NCBI RefSeq assembly: GCF_019578655.1
Contig: NC_063260.1
Location: 4,094,501-4,158,500, forward strand
Origin: Ricinus communis
Taxonomy: Eukaryota > Streptophyta > Magnoliopsida > Malpighiales > Euphorbiaceae
Direction of reading: 5' to 3'
Length of the DNA: 64,000 nucleotides
Position 1 is the stretch's first letter. Every line of letters begins with the position of its first letter. Below are positions 38,319 through 49,813 of this stretch, one piece after another. Under the pieces are notes generated by a model. The model searched no databases and was not told the DNA's origin. It saw only the letters and a program-made list of their open reading frames with translations. The position numbers were made by a program, and so were the translations under genes.

Positions 38319-41300
38319 TGTCACGACTTGATTTGTGGGCCCGTGACCGGCACTAGGGAATGGGTAAGCTTAAGGCCACCAAATCCCGTAGTAAGCCTGA
38401 CTATTCACTAACTCAATCAAATTGGAATCCGGACTCAATCCAAAGCACTATTTTCATAATTAATCTTAAATCAACGGGTACTATAAATTAAATTCAGTCC
38501 GCCAGCATAGTTAGGCGAGACTTGAACTTATATAAAATTACAAACTGATAAGTCTAAAAATTTCTACTACGGAGAATCTAAATTGTACAAGTCAAACATA
38601 CAAAAATCAATTACATCAATCCGATGATGGAGTCGGGTTGCTAGATAAGAACTTGCGAGAAGACTAACAGTACCTTAAAAACAGTGAAATTGAGACTGTC
38701 AGTCTCGAAAGTGAGTTAAAATCATATATCAAAAAAAAAATATAAACACTTAAATAAAATATTTACTTAATAATAAAAAAATAAAAATATATGTCATGCT
38801 ATGCTTCTGTAAAATAAAATAAAATAAATTTCTATTTCATATCACGGGACGGAGTACCTCAGCAGAACTCTAATTCCAACACTAATATCTTGACTCTCTC
38901 ATTCTAACAGAACTGGCGCCCAGAGAGCGAAGCTCGACCAGGGTCCTTAAATCCAGTCGGGTCACTTAATTATCACTATCAGTCTTAGCCTTTCGGCTCT
39001 CTTACTCCAATAAGACTGGCGCCTAGAGAACGAAGCTCGACCAGGATCCTTAACTCCAGTCTGGTGACTTAGGTTTCAAAACAAGCTGGTGCCCAAAGAG
39101 CGATGCTCGACCAGGGACCTTTACTCTGGCAAACTCACTCAACTCAGCCCATAGAGCAATGCTCGACCAGGGCAAGCCCTAAATTTACCTTTTAAAATTT
39201 ACAAACCTTTACCCCTTATTTTCTGTCTCTGATTCATACCGGTGTGCACGCGGTCCTGATGAAACCCATCAGGTGGCATGTTCTATTGTCGTCCCATCCC
39301 GAGTCAACACGAAATCAATAAAATCATAATGCAGAAAATGAAACATATATAAACAGTAAATAACTAAATAATTAAAAATATTAATCATTTCATAAGAGAT
39401 CACGTAAAAATCTTAGCATGACACACGTAAGCAGATATATGACTTTAACTCACAGATCTGACGACCTCCTAGCTCTGCTCCGATGCCTCAGGTGGAGTGA
39501 GCCGAACTGATGGATTATCTAATCACGGAAAATAATTTAATCAATAACATTGAAACATTTGACAATTAACCCTAGGACTGACTGTCTAAGAATCTCGACT
39601 TGGAAGAATCCTACCGAAAATTCGGTAGAACCTCCCTTAAATTAAGAACATTTAACCCCCTGTATAACGGGTCGAGGACCTGCTAGAAAACACTTCAAAT
39701 TTTTAACAATTTATTTTTAATGGGAGTCGGATTACCAAGACTTCATTATTTTTTCCGACTTCGCCACACATCACAAATCACGGCTAATGGCAGACAGTCC
39801 GACAAACTATATATTTTAACTAATAAACTTCACATAATTTTTCTAATAATCAACACCACAAATAAACACATAAATTTTACCAATGAATTCTAAAATCAAT
39901 GGGCTAGAAAATTACCGAGACGCTTGATCGCTCGGCCGACTTGCCTCCAGCCGCCGGAGTCCGATCGACGATCCGAACGCACCAACGTACTCGAAACAAT
40001 GCGCTGACGATGATCCCAGCTTTTGATCTTCTGATTCAATTCCCGATCATCTGGAGAGATTTACGGACGATCTCCGCCGTCGATTTTCAAACGGAGTCCA
40101 ATCGCCACGAAATCGATGCCATTGCAAAGCTTAAGCTGAGGAGAGTCCGGATATGCCCTCTGATCATCCATCACTCGTCGGAACTCGCTGAAAAATCTCG
40201 AGATTTCCGGCTACCCCTAACTTTTTAGCTCGCCGGATCTTGCAATTCCAGCGTCCTCAAGGGGTGACGATGGTCAAAAAAAGAAACCCAGAAGTTGCTA
40301 ATCATTTTGAGTCTAGAATCACCGGCAATGGTTACTGGAAACGCCATGAATGGTGGCAAGAAACCGCTGCCATTTCTGGCCATTCTACATCGCCTGCCAA
40401 CGCCATTCGCCGCCATTGCCGCCCCTAGTGTGCTCGCAGTTGACGGCCGCACCTCCCGACGTCGACACCACCCTCGGCCAAGCCTCCAGTGCCCGTCCAC
40501 CATTGAAGCCGACGTCCCCCTTTTTCTCTTTCTTCTTCTTCTTCTTCCTTTCTTCCTTCTTTCTTTTCTTTTCTTTTCCTCTCCATAACGACTTTTGGTT
40601 CATGCACTTTTCTTCCTTACCATTTAGTCCCTCAACTTCTTAAATTACAATAATTTTGCCCTGAAAAATTCCTAATTAATTCTTAAACTTTTCTTTAGCT
40701 TTTCAATTAAGCCCCTAACTATTTAATTTGGGCTAAATTAGAATTATTGAAAATATTTAATTATTTATTTACCCTTGCTTTTAAATATAAAATTACCAAA
40801 AAACCCTTGCCGACATATTTAATTATAAAAATACGAAACATACAAATTTTCATTAAAATCTCATATTAATAAAATTATATTTTTAATCCTTATTCCAAAA
40901 TAAATTCTCAATTTAATCCTAACACAATTAATTTAATTAATCAATTTGGTAAATATTTTTCAATTAACATTAACACCATTAGCTAATTAAAATGCCATTT
41001 CCCCAATAATTCTTTTATAATAATATTCTTTACTAATTCTTTCATAACTTTCAATATAGAAATTAATTTATATATTCATGTTGGAAAAAAATTGAATGAC
41101 CGAAAATATAATCTATTTTCTAAAAAATTTACTTAATTAGTTTCTTAAAAGAAAATCAAACAAATTAGATATACAAAGTAACTCCCTTATTTTGTCTAGC
41201 ATTAAAATTTTATTTAAATCATTCCAATTAAATCAAATAAAAAGAAAGTAAAATTGATTTAAGTAAAAATTTATTTATTAATTATTACTAATATTATTAT

Positions 41301-41327
41301 TATTAAAAGAAAATTCTGAATATTACA
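38319..41327. mobile_element. solo LTR, about 3.0 kb
   Basis: It begins TGTCACGACTTGATTTGTGG, ends CTGAATATTACA, and is flanked by a perfect 5-bp duplication TTGTA (38314-38318 and 41328-41332). No internal retrotransposon genes, primer site or partner LTR are present, so it looks like the product of recombination between two LTRs. Inside are four degenerate copies of a GCGCCCAGAGAGCGAAGCTC-like unit (38927-39170) and a GC-rich stretch with pyrimidine runs (39920-40590). The terminal words fit a long-LTR gypsy family, which is an inference. Confidence 0.85.
38927..39175. repeat. degenerate tandem units inside the solo LTR
   Basis: Four irregularly spaced copies of a core like GAGCGAAGCTCGACCAGGG, followed by CCTTAA/CCAGTC words, at about 38927, 39018, 39090 and 39148. 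Confidence 0.75.
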
Positions 41328-41332
41328 TTGTA

Positions 41333-41728
41333 TTTTACAAGAAACGGTTAAAGTTTGAGAGACAATGAAAAAAAGAAAAAACACTTAAGGAAGAAGACGA
41401 AATAGGAGAAGAATCAAATCCTAGATCTTATTTAGATTGATAGAAGGAGTAAACAGTTTCATTCCACATTTTAGTTACTTCTTTAAAAATAATTTGAAGC
41501 AAAAAATGATAAATTTTGAGACATTTAGAAGGAAAATAATATAAAACCAAACTTAATTAACAATTTTTTAACAAAAAAATTGATGAGAGAAGTTCTTAAT
41601 ATAAAATTAAAAAATTAAAAAATTATAAATTATAAATATCCCTTCTTTATATCATATACCTTAACTCTACTATAATGGTTTCAAAATAGAGCAAAAACAT
41701 GAAAAAGAATCGGGATAAAAATACAAAT
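41333..41728. other. AT-rich spacer right of the solo LTR
   Basis: Low-complexity sequence. The interrupted subtilase frame does not visibly resume here. Confidence 0.45.
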
Positions 41729-41968
41729 AGTCACTGAATTTTATATTCAGTTTTATTTTTGTCATAAAATTTTAATTTATTTCATCTTGGTTATAATTTA
41801 GTCACATTACTAAAAAAAATTGACGTGTCGTATTTTTCTCTCTTAAATACTCGTTATATTGACTGTTTATGTTATGTGTCAATTTTTAATTCACAAAGTG
41901 ATTAAAGTAAAATATAATTAAAATAAACTAAATTAAAATTTTATAACTAAATATAAAATTTAATGACT
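41729..41968. mobile_element. MITE with long terminal inverted repeats
   Basis: 240 bp. The left end AGTCACTGAATTTTATATTC and the reverse complement of the right end (AGTCATTAAATTTTATATTT) pair over roughly 75 bp with mismatches. There is no coding capacity. The target duplication is not clear. Confidence 0.65.
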
Positions 41969-43140
41969 CTCTATATTATTAACCCACAAAAAAATCAGAA
42001 GCATCCAATTTCTTGAAATGCTCCATGTATCTTGGCTGTACCTCTTTTCCTTAGGATTCATCCTTTAATGATTAATCTCTTTTATCTTTTACTTTTTCAC
42101 TTTGCCTATCAACTTCAATTTCCAGTAAATTTGGATTTTAAACTTGTTTGGCTTTCATCTATGTGCCTTCAACTCTTATCTCCATTTGTACTTCAAGACA
42201 GATTCAAAATCTATTAGCCTTACACACATTAATAAATCCATATATATTCATAATAACCGAATTTAATTTATAACTAAGCCTTCCATTAATAATGAAAAAT
42301 GCCTCTAGCAGCATGTACATTAGAAATTTGACTTGTTTCTTGCAAGTAATAACTAATATTAATAAACAGATTCACAAATATACATCTAATAAACAAATAA
42401 ACAATTTTGCTACAAAATAGGCACTCACATCCACATTCGGTGAATTTGACTTTGGAATAAACACATTCAGGTCATCATTGGGTTATCTCATTTATAATAT
42501 GAAAAAAAATTAAATTTAAATTGATTGATCAATTCAATTCGCGAATTATGTTAAATAGTTAGATATGTTAACGGATAATGTATAATATAAATAAATACAT
42601 TTAAACATATTTATTTTTATATTTATAAAAATCCAAGTATGTATAAAAATAATAATCCAAATTTGAATATTTTATATTAAAAAATATTTTTATAATTTGA
42701 ATAATTATTTTTAAAATTTAATCTTATTTTAAATGGGTCAACCCATATAACTTAGTTAACAAATATGTTTGTATTGGAGTTTGATGTTTTAACATCATTA
42801 ATCAAACGAATACTATTTGGATTAATTATTTTTCAATTATACACATGTCTTAATATGACACAATTATATACGACGCAAATGAATTGTTATCCGTACTCTT
42901 AAGTTTCCTTTTAAGTTGGTATATGTTTTCGACTAAGTTAATTGGCACTTTTAGTTGATGCTTGCTTGTAACTTCTCAAATAATGAATATATGATCTTTT
43001 ATAGAATGACTTATGGTTAAAGGTTCTATCACATCCAGCTTAAACTATATCCATCCCTAACTCTAAAACTAAGATTATAATGGGAAGGTCACTTCTTGAC
43101 CTAGTGAAATAATGCTCAGCTAACTAATTCAGATTTATCT
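41969..43140. other. spacer with weak LINE-like sequence at its right end
   Basis: AT-rich to about 42900. The last few hundred bases lead into the LINE RNase H relic and may be its upstream part, but no domain could be read. Confidence 0.4.
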
Positions 43141-43352
43141 CGAATGGATTGTAATTGGAAGGAAGGAGATGTGGTTTTGGACAAAACCATCTATAGGGTG
43201 GAGTAAGGTCAATGTAGATGTTGTAATGGCTTAAAGAAGGGGTTGTATTAAGACTAGTTGGATGGTTAGAAATAGTTTTGGTAACATGTTGATGGCTCAT
43301 GATGGGTTGGTTAGAGATAGCTCCTATGTGAGAGAGGATTATTAGGGCTCAA

Positions 43353-43706
43353 TGATGAGCTATGAAGATCTCACATGATGCTTGCCAAGAATTCCAGGTA
43401 TGTTGACGAAAGAGTTGTTATGTATGGGATTTTTATGCACGTGGATAATGGCTTTAAGTTTGCTTGCTTAGGAATAGAACAAGTATTTTGCATTTTATTT
43501 TCAATAAAATATTAGTGCTAGTCAATAATAATGGCTTGTTTCTTAGGATATTATCTAAGAATAGGAACAATTTTAATTTATTTTTTTTATATTTGATCTC
43601 TTCACAAGTTAGTAATCGCAAGCTTATTCTAAACTAAACACTTATGGTATATTCTCTTTCTAAAATCTTTGTCATTTTCTTATTACGCTTTAGTTGGGAC
43701 CTATCA
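43353..43706 (+). repeat. 5' LTR of the gypsy element
   Basis: It starts TGATGAGCTATGAAGATCTC and ends GGGACCTATCA. It pairs with 48024-48389 along its whole length, sharing TTTATGCACGTGGATAATGG and TATTCTAAACTAAACACTT. Confidence 0.85.
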
Positions 43707-44639
43707 GTGGTGTTAGAGCTTGGCTCATTATGGCAACAATAATGAAACGATTGAGAATTTAGAGTTTGGACTTGAAAGACTCCAAAAAATACTAAAAAAT
43801 GGAGAGGGGTGTTTCTAATAAGCTACACCAATTGGGAGGCACTATTAGTAAAATATTAGAGGCTCTCTTTTCCAACCGGATTGTGTCTTTCGGAAACTCT
43901 GATTAGAATACAAATTCTCCTAATGGGCGCTTTCGTAATATAAGAGAAGAAAATTAAGAGAATTTAAATGGTGGAAGACCCATGTTCTCTTCCAAATTAG
44001 CTAAACTGAAGTTTTCACGATTCTCCATAGATGATCCCACAAAACGGTTCACGAGAGTGGATCAATTTTTTGAGTATTAAGGTACTCTTGAATTGCATAA
44101 AGTATCATTGGCCTCTTGCCACCAGGAATGCGAGGCAAATCAATAGTGGTAATGGCTAACAAGAGCTTATAAAGAAGAAGGCTAGGAGACGACATGGGAG
44201 ATTTCCCATGAGGAACTTTAGTCAAAGTTTGATCCAACAGAATATGAAGACTTTGACAAAGCACTATCAGAGTTGAACAAACAGGCTTGTTACGTGACTA
44301 TCAGAAGGAGTTTGAATGATTGAGAAATTGTGTACAGGGCTAGAGAAAAAAGGCTTTAGTGGGAACTTTCATGGGAGGACTCAAATTCAAAAAATTGTTA
44401 ATAGTATAAGGTTGTTCAAACCAAAGTCATTAAAAAAAGCCATCACAAATGAAGGATGAACAACTTTCTAATTAAAGAAAACTTATACGGCCTTTCAGTC
44501 GAACCAATATTGATGACACTACTCTAACAAAATTTAAAACAACTTTACTCATGAAAAGACTAACTTAGAGCAAAATGCAAAAGAGAAGGGCACAAAGACT
44601 ATGCTTTAATTACGATGAGAAATTCAAACCTAGTCATAA

Positions 44640-45970
44640 GTGCAAAGGTTTAGAGCTGGTTTTATTAGAATAAAAATATCACTTCATGCACTTATAAGAT
44701 GGCTAGCTTACAAAACTATGCAGGTGATGGCTAAGATTGGTCTATATAAAGTGGTAGTTCTAATTGATAGTGGTTCAACTCACTATTTCATTAGTGAGAG
44801 AATAGCCAATAGGCTGCAAATACAAGCAATTCCAACTTAATCTTTTTATGTTAAAATGGCGAATAAGAGGATACTAAAATGCCAAGGAAGATTTGAAAAT
44901 ATTCAAGTGATATTGCAAGATATTCCTTTTGCTCTCACTTTATATACATTACTATTAATTGGGCTAGACTTGGTTTTAGATGTTCATTGTCTGGAAGAAA
45001 TAGGAACAATAATATGTAATTACAAGTAATTGACAGTGGAATTTCAATGGATCAACCAAACTCACAAATTGTAAAAAATTGGTTCACGAGTAATTCAGGT
45101 TGCATCAGAGCTCTATAGAGATATGCGGCAAAAACATTCCATATTTGTTATTTATCTTTAGAATACTTCCACATTATAATAGGTGAATTTTGAGATGAAG
45201 CAATTATTGGAGAGTTTTAAAGATCTGTTTCAAGGACATGCATATCTTTCTCCGACTAGAGAAATAGACCATCGCATCAACTTAAAAGAAGGAATCAATC
45301 TTGTTAATATGAGACCCTATAGGTATGCATATTTTCAAAAAGCTAAAATTAAAAAATAAGTTCATGACATGTTAAGATTGGGCCTTATTTGAGCTAGTAT
45401 TAGTCCTTTTTCATCTTGTATTTTATTAGTAAAGAGAAAAGATGGGTCTTGGCATTTTTATACTGATTATAGGCACTTAACTCAATCACCATTTAAGATA
45501 AGTTTTCAATTTCTATCTTTGATGATATGCTTGATGAACTCCATAGAGCTAATTATTTGACTAAACTTGATTTACGGGCGGAATATCATCAAGTTAGAGT
45601 ACATCATAAAGACATCCATAAAACTATTTTTTCGAACCCACAATAGTCACTATGGATACTTAGTTATGCCTTTTGGTCTTTGTAATGAATCATCTACCTT
45701 CCAAGCAATCATGAACCCAATATTTCACCCTTGTCTCTGAAACTTTGTGCTAGTTTTCTTTGACGACATTTTATTCTATAGCCCCAATTGGAACATGCAC
45801 CTTGAAAATGTTAAAAAGGCTTTTGAAATATTACAACAACATCAACTTTTTTTTTATCACAATTAGCAGTATGTGCTTTTGGATTACAAGAATTGGAACA
45901 TTTAAGGGCATATTGTTACTTCTCAAGGAGTTAAGGTGGACAAAAAAAAATTTAAATCATGTTAAATTGG
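44640..45970 (+). pseudogene. gypsy protease and reverse transcriptase remnants
   Basis: The protease active site is seen as LIDSGSTHYF near 44757-44790. Reverse transcriptase begins near 45190 (SPTREIDHRINLKEG), continues with SSCILLVKRKDGSWHFYTDY and LTKLDLRAEYHQVRVHHKDI, and then shifts frame. The family's YVDD block is replaced by a shifted FFDDI-type reading near 45755. It is not functional. Confidence 0.82.
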
Positions 45971-48023
45971 CTTAGGCCTACCAACATCAATGAGTTGCGT
46001 AGCTTAGGTATTACAAGTTAATATATAGGAAATTTGTTTGCAACTATGGTGTCATAGCATGACCTCTCACTAACCTTCTTAAGAAGGGACAATTTAGATG
46101 GACTGATGAAGTTGAACATATCTTTCAAGAACTCAAATAAGCCATAATAACTACTCTAATTCTAGCTATGCCGAATTTCAATAAGCCATTCATCATTGAA
46201 TTAGAGGCTTCAAAAGATTGTATAGGGGTTGTCTTTACTCAATAAGGGAGACTAATTGCATTTATGAGTCAGGCTTTGGGAACCACCAAACGCTTATGGT
46301 CTGTTTATGTAAGAAAAATGATAGCAATCATCTAGGTAATTCAGACATGGAGACCATATTTGATGGGTCAAAAGTTTTATATTCAAACTGATTAAAGAAG
46401 TCTCAAACACTTGTTGGAGTAAAGAGTCACTAGACTAAAGCAACAAAAATGGGTGGCCAAACTTCTTGGGTATGATTATGAGATTATGTATAAACCAAGA
46501 AGAGAAGACAATGCAGTAGATGCACCATCAAGAGTATAGGGCAATTCTAGACTTAATACCATATTTGTACCTCAAACTCAAATATGAGATGCAATCAAGT
46601 CTGCAATGAGTGATGATCCTTACATGAAAAAATTAGCACTCAAACAACTATGAATCTAGGTGAATCATATATATGGCATAATGGGTTGACTTGTTAAAAA
46701 AATAAAGTATTGGTGCCTCCTTATTTCAACATCATCCAATAACTTTTATAAGGATTCCACGACTCTTCAATTGATGGGCATTCTGGTGTCTTAAGAACCT
46801 TCAAGAGGCTAGCACAACAATTTTACTGGTCATCTATGTATTGGACAATAAAAAATTATGTTGTTGTCTGTGAAGTATGCCAACATACAAATAGTGATAC
46901 GTCATCAGACTTTTTCAACCACTTTCAATCCCTTGCCAAATATAGGATGATGTAATAATGGAATTCATTGATGGTCTACCACTTTACAATGGTAAAAGTT
47001 TAATTCTTGTTGTGGTTGACAAATGAAGCAAATCAACACCTTTTTAGCTTTGTCTTGTCCGTGCACAACAAAAGTAGTAGCAGAAAAATTTATTGAAGGC
47101 TTTGTAAAGCTTTATGGCATACCTCAGTCAATCATAAGTGATAGAGACTTGGTCTTCATTAGTTATTTTTAAGAGAATTTTTCAAATTATTAGGCACATA
47201 GTTGAAAATGAGCAGCGCCTACCATCCTCAAATGGATGGACATGTGGAAGTCGTAAATTATTGTCTTGAACAATATCTTTGGTGCTTTATTTTTCACTTA
47301 TCAATAGCCTTGTAAGTGGCATTCCTTTCTTCCATGGGTTGAGTTCTGATACAATACTACATATCATGCATCTACATGAATGACTGCCTTCCAAGCTTTA
47401 TATGGAAGGTTGTTGCCCATAATTCCACGCTATCACGAAGGTACTAGTCCAGTAAATGAAATTGATAAAAACTTAGCCACATGAGATGAACTACTACAAA
47501 AATTTAAGAATAATCTTCATGCATCAAACAATTGAATGAAATAACTAACAAACTCTAAACGACTAGACATTAAATACCATGCGAGGGATTTTGTATTTTT
47601 AAAGCTTCAACTTTAACATCAGCATACAATGTTCAAACGAGCTTAACAAAAACTGGTACTAAGTTCTACAGGCCTTATCAAATTGAAGAGAAATTGGAAA
47701 AGGTATCTTACAGGTTTGCAATGCCTCAAGGGTCCAGCATTCGCCCTGTTTTTCATATCTTTTAATTTAAAAAGATCGTTGGTGACACGATTGCTGCTAG
47801 TACAGAAATACCATTCATTAGTAATAATGGAGACATCCTCATGGAACTAGAGAAGATAATCGACACTCGCTAGATAAAAAAAGGGGTCTAAGTTTGTCGA
47901 GGAAAACTTGGTTAAATGGAAAAAACTTCCAGTGGAAAATACTACATGGGAAACAACTCAAGAATTATGGGAAAGATATTTCAGCTTAGACCTTGAGGAC
48001 AAGGTTCCTGTAAAAGAAGGAAG

Positions 48024-48389
48024 TGTTATAAGCTACAAAGATCTCACAGGATGTCTATAAAGAATCCCAAGTATGTTTGACTAAAGAGCTGCTATGCATG
48101 AGACTTTTTATGCACGTGGATAATGGCTTCAAGATTGCTTGCTTAGAAATTGGAATATTTTAATAAAATACTAGTGTCAATCATCGATAGTAGCTTGTTG
48201 TTTTTGGATATTATCCAAAAAATAGAAATAGTTGTTAATTTTCTTTGTATTTAAGCTATTCATAAGTCAATAATGAAATAAGTTTATTCTAAACTAAACA
48301 CTTGTGACACATTCTCACCCAAAAAAGAATATTATTCTCTTTCTTAAATCTCTGTCATTTTCTTAATAAGCTTCGATTAGGACCTATCA
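48024..48389 (+). repeat. 3' LTR of the gypsy element
   Basis: It starts TGTTATAAGCTACAAAGATC and ends AGGACCTATCA. It is preceded by a polypurine tract and followed by CTGAA, a near copy of CTCAA before the 5' LTR. Confidence 0.85.
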
Positions 48390-48672
48390 CTGAAGGAGAA
48401 ATAGGTGAACAAGCTTGTGATTGGGTTAGATTCTTTATAGCTGATGAAAGCATTAGAAGTTCACAAAATACTCTTGTTTTCATTTGATAGTTAAGGATTG
48501 TAAAGACTTAGCTAAGTAAATGTATTTTTATTTTTTTCATAGATTTGCAAATAATGCAGCCTATTATGTTGCCAAGGCTGCTTATTTTTTGTCGGGTCCT
48601 CAAGAGTAGTTTCTTAACCCTCTTAATTTTATGTCTTCTATTATTCTTATTGATAGTTTGATATAATGAAGA

Positions 48673-49602
48673 TGTTTTGATTTAAAAAAGAGATATAGAA
48701 AATTGTAATGCACCACAATTAAAATTAAACAAAACTCAAAACTTTAGGGATTATCTATTTATAAAAAAATTATGTTAGTTTTCTAAAAAAAAAAAAAAGT
48801 TAAATGAAAGCAGAAAATAGAATTTTTTTATTTATTTGTACTATTTTTTTAAAATAAAAATAGAAAATAATTTTTATATTTTTAAATTTATAACTAAATT
48901 TTAAAAAATAAATCTAATATATTTTCTACGTCTTTCTTTATTTATAAAGTCATTTTTTTTCAAATGAAAAAAAGAAGTTTATTCCAAATTTACTCTTTAA
49001 ACTAAAAATACTATTTAAATAGAAAATAGTTTTTTTTTATATAATAGCAAATAAACATGTTTTATAAATCTTACAAATTTTCTATAAAAATTATCTTTTT
49101 TTTTACTTACTCATAGAAAACTATGTGAGTTTTTTAAAAAAAAGTTTAAATAAAAATAAAAATAGAATTTTATATTTATTTATATTATTTTTTAAAATAA
49201 AATATAAAAAACAGCTTTTAAAGTTTTCAAAATAATAACTAAACTTTGAAAAATAAATTTAACATTTTTTATTATTTTTCTTTATATAAAAGTCACTTAT
49301 TTTTGTTAAAAATAAGGAGTTTTCACTTTATTTATTCTAAGTTTACTTTTTATACTTAAGATATTATCCAAAAAATAAATTTTTTATATAATAGTAAGTA
49401 AGCATATTTAATAGATATTCTATGAAAACAAAAATTCTTATTTTCTTAAAAAGTAAAAGATAAAAATAGAAAAGATTTTGTGCAATTCAAGAGATTCTTT
49501 CTAAAAATGGATTTTGAGAAAAAAAAGCCATAAAAGGAAAGAAAGGGATGAAATTGTAATTGTATAGTTACTTATTATATAATTTTTAAAAGTTAAGCAA
49601 AT
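48673..49602. other. AT-rich spacer upstream of HMGA copy B
   Basis: Two similar ~350-bp AT-rich stretches (about 48780-49080 and 49110-49400) share words such as TAAAAATAGAATTTT and CTTTATTTATAAAGTCA-like text. They may be a decayed direct duplication. No gene seen. Confidence 0.4.
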
Positions 49603-49618
49603 GCCACGTCATCGATCT
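49603..49618. promoter_or_regulatory. conserved G-box-like promoter block, HMGA copy B
   Basis: GCCACGTCATCGATCT lies 196 bp before the ATG and matches the block at 29539-29554 at 14 of 16 positions. Confidence 0.55.
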
Positions 49619-49668
49619 GGGGGTCACCATCTTGACACAAGCCTAAGCCGTTGGATCATCATCGGACC

Positions 49669-49674
49669 TATAAA
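49669..49674 (+). promoter_or_regulatory. possible TATA box, HMGA copy B
   Basis: TATAAA within CGGACCTATAAACAATA, 140 bp before the start codon and downstream of the conserved G-box block. A CT-rich leader (49789-49812) follows. Confidence 0.4.
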
Positions 49675-49788
49675 CAATATTGGTTAGTAGCTGTCCCATT
49701 CTAATTTGTTTGACAATTTTATAGATCAATAACAATAACAGTTCCTCTGTAAGATTCTCGAAAGAATTTCTGCAAGGAGATTTCACCT

Positions 49789-49812
49789 TCTCTCTCTCTC
49801 TCTCTCTCTCTC
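49789..49812. repeat. (CT)n tract in the leader of HMGA copy B
   Basis: A run of about twelve CT units ends directly before the ATG, as is common in plant 5' leaders. Confidence 0.8.
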
Positions 49813-49813
49813 A

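Larger units (their letters stand above)
43353..48389 (+). mobile_element. Ty3/gypsy chromovirus retrotransposon, degenerate
   Basis: LTRs lie at 43353-43706 and 48024-48389, with a near-match target duplication CTCAA/CTGAA and a primer site resembling Met tRNA (TGGTGTTAGAGCTTGG from 43708). Reading order on plus: gag remnants, aspartic protease (VVVLIDSGSTHYFI, about 44750), reverse transcriptase (about 45190-45990, with HINLKEG, YLTKLDLRAEYHQVRV and a decayed catalytic part), RNase H (46080-46540), integrase zinc region (IDGHSGVLRTFKRL, CEVCQHTN, near 46770-46890) and core, then a chromodomain-like tail (EENLVKWKKLPVENTTWE, about 47900). A purine tract AAAAGAAGGAAG precedes the 3' LTR. Many stops are present. 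Confidence 0.9.
43150..48672 (+). pseudogene. LINE-derived RNase H domain, split by a gypsy element
   Basis: The left half (43150-43352) reads WTKPSIGWSKVNVDVVMA, stop, RRGCIKTSWMVRNSFGN, matching the start of plant LINE RNase H domains. After the gypsy insertion the right half (48390-48672) reads KDCKDLAK and FANNAAYYVAKAAYFLSGPQ, the usual C-terminal end of these domains. Stops and shifts throughout make it a dead relic. The two halves are adjacent if 43353-48389 is removed. Confidence 0.75.

Noticed and set aside
39941..40643. Several open frames up to 97 codons in the GC-rich part of the solo LTR
   Set aside because: They overlap on both strands, have simple-sequence translations and lie inside a defined LTR.
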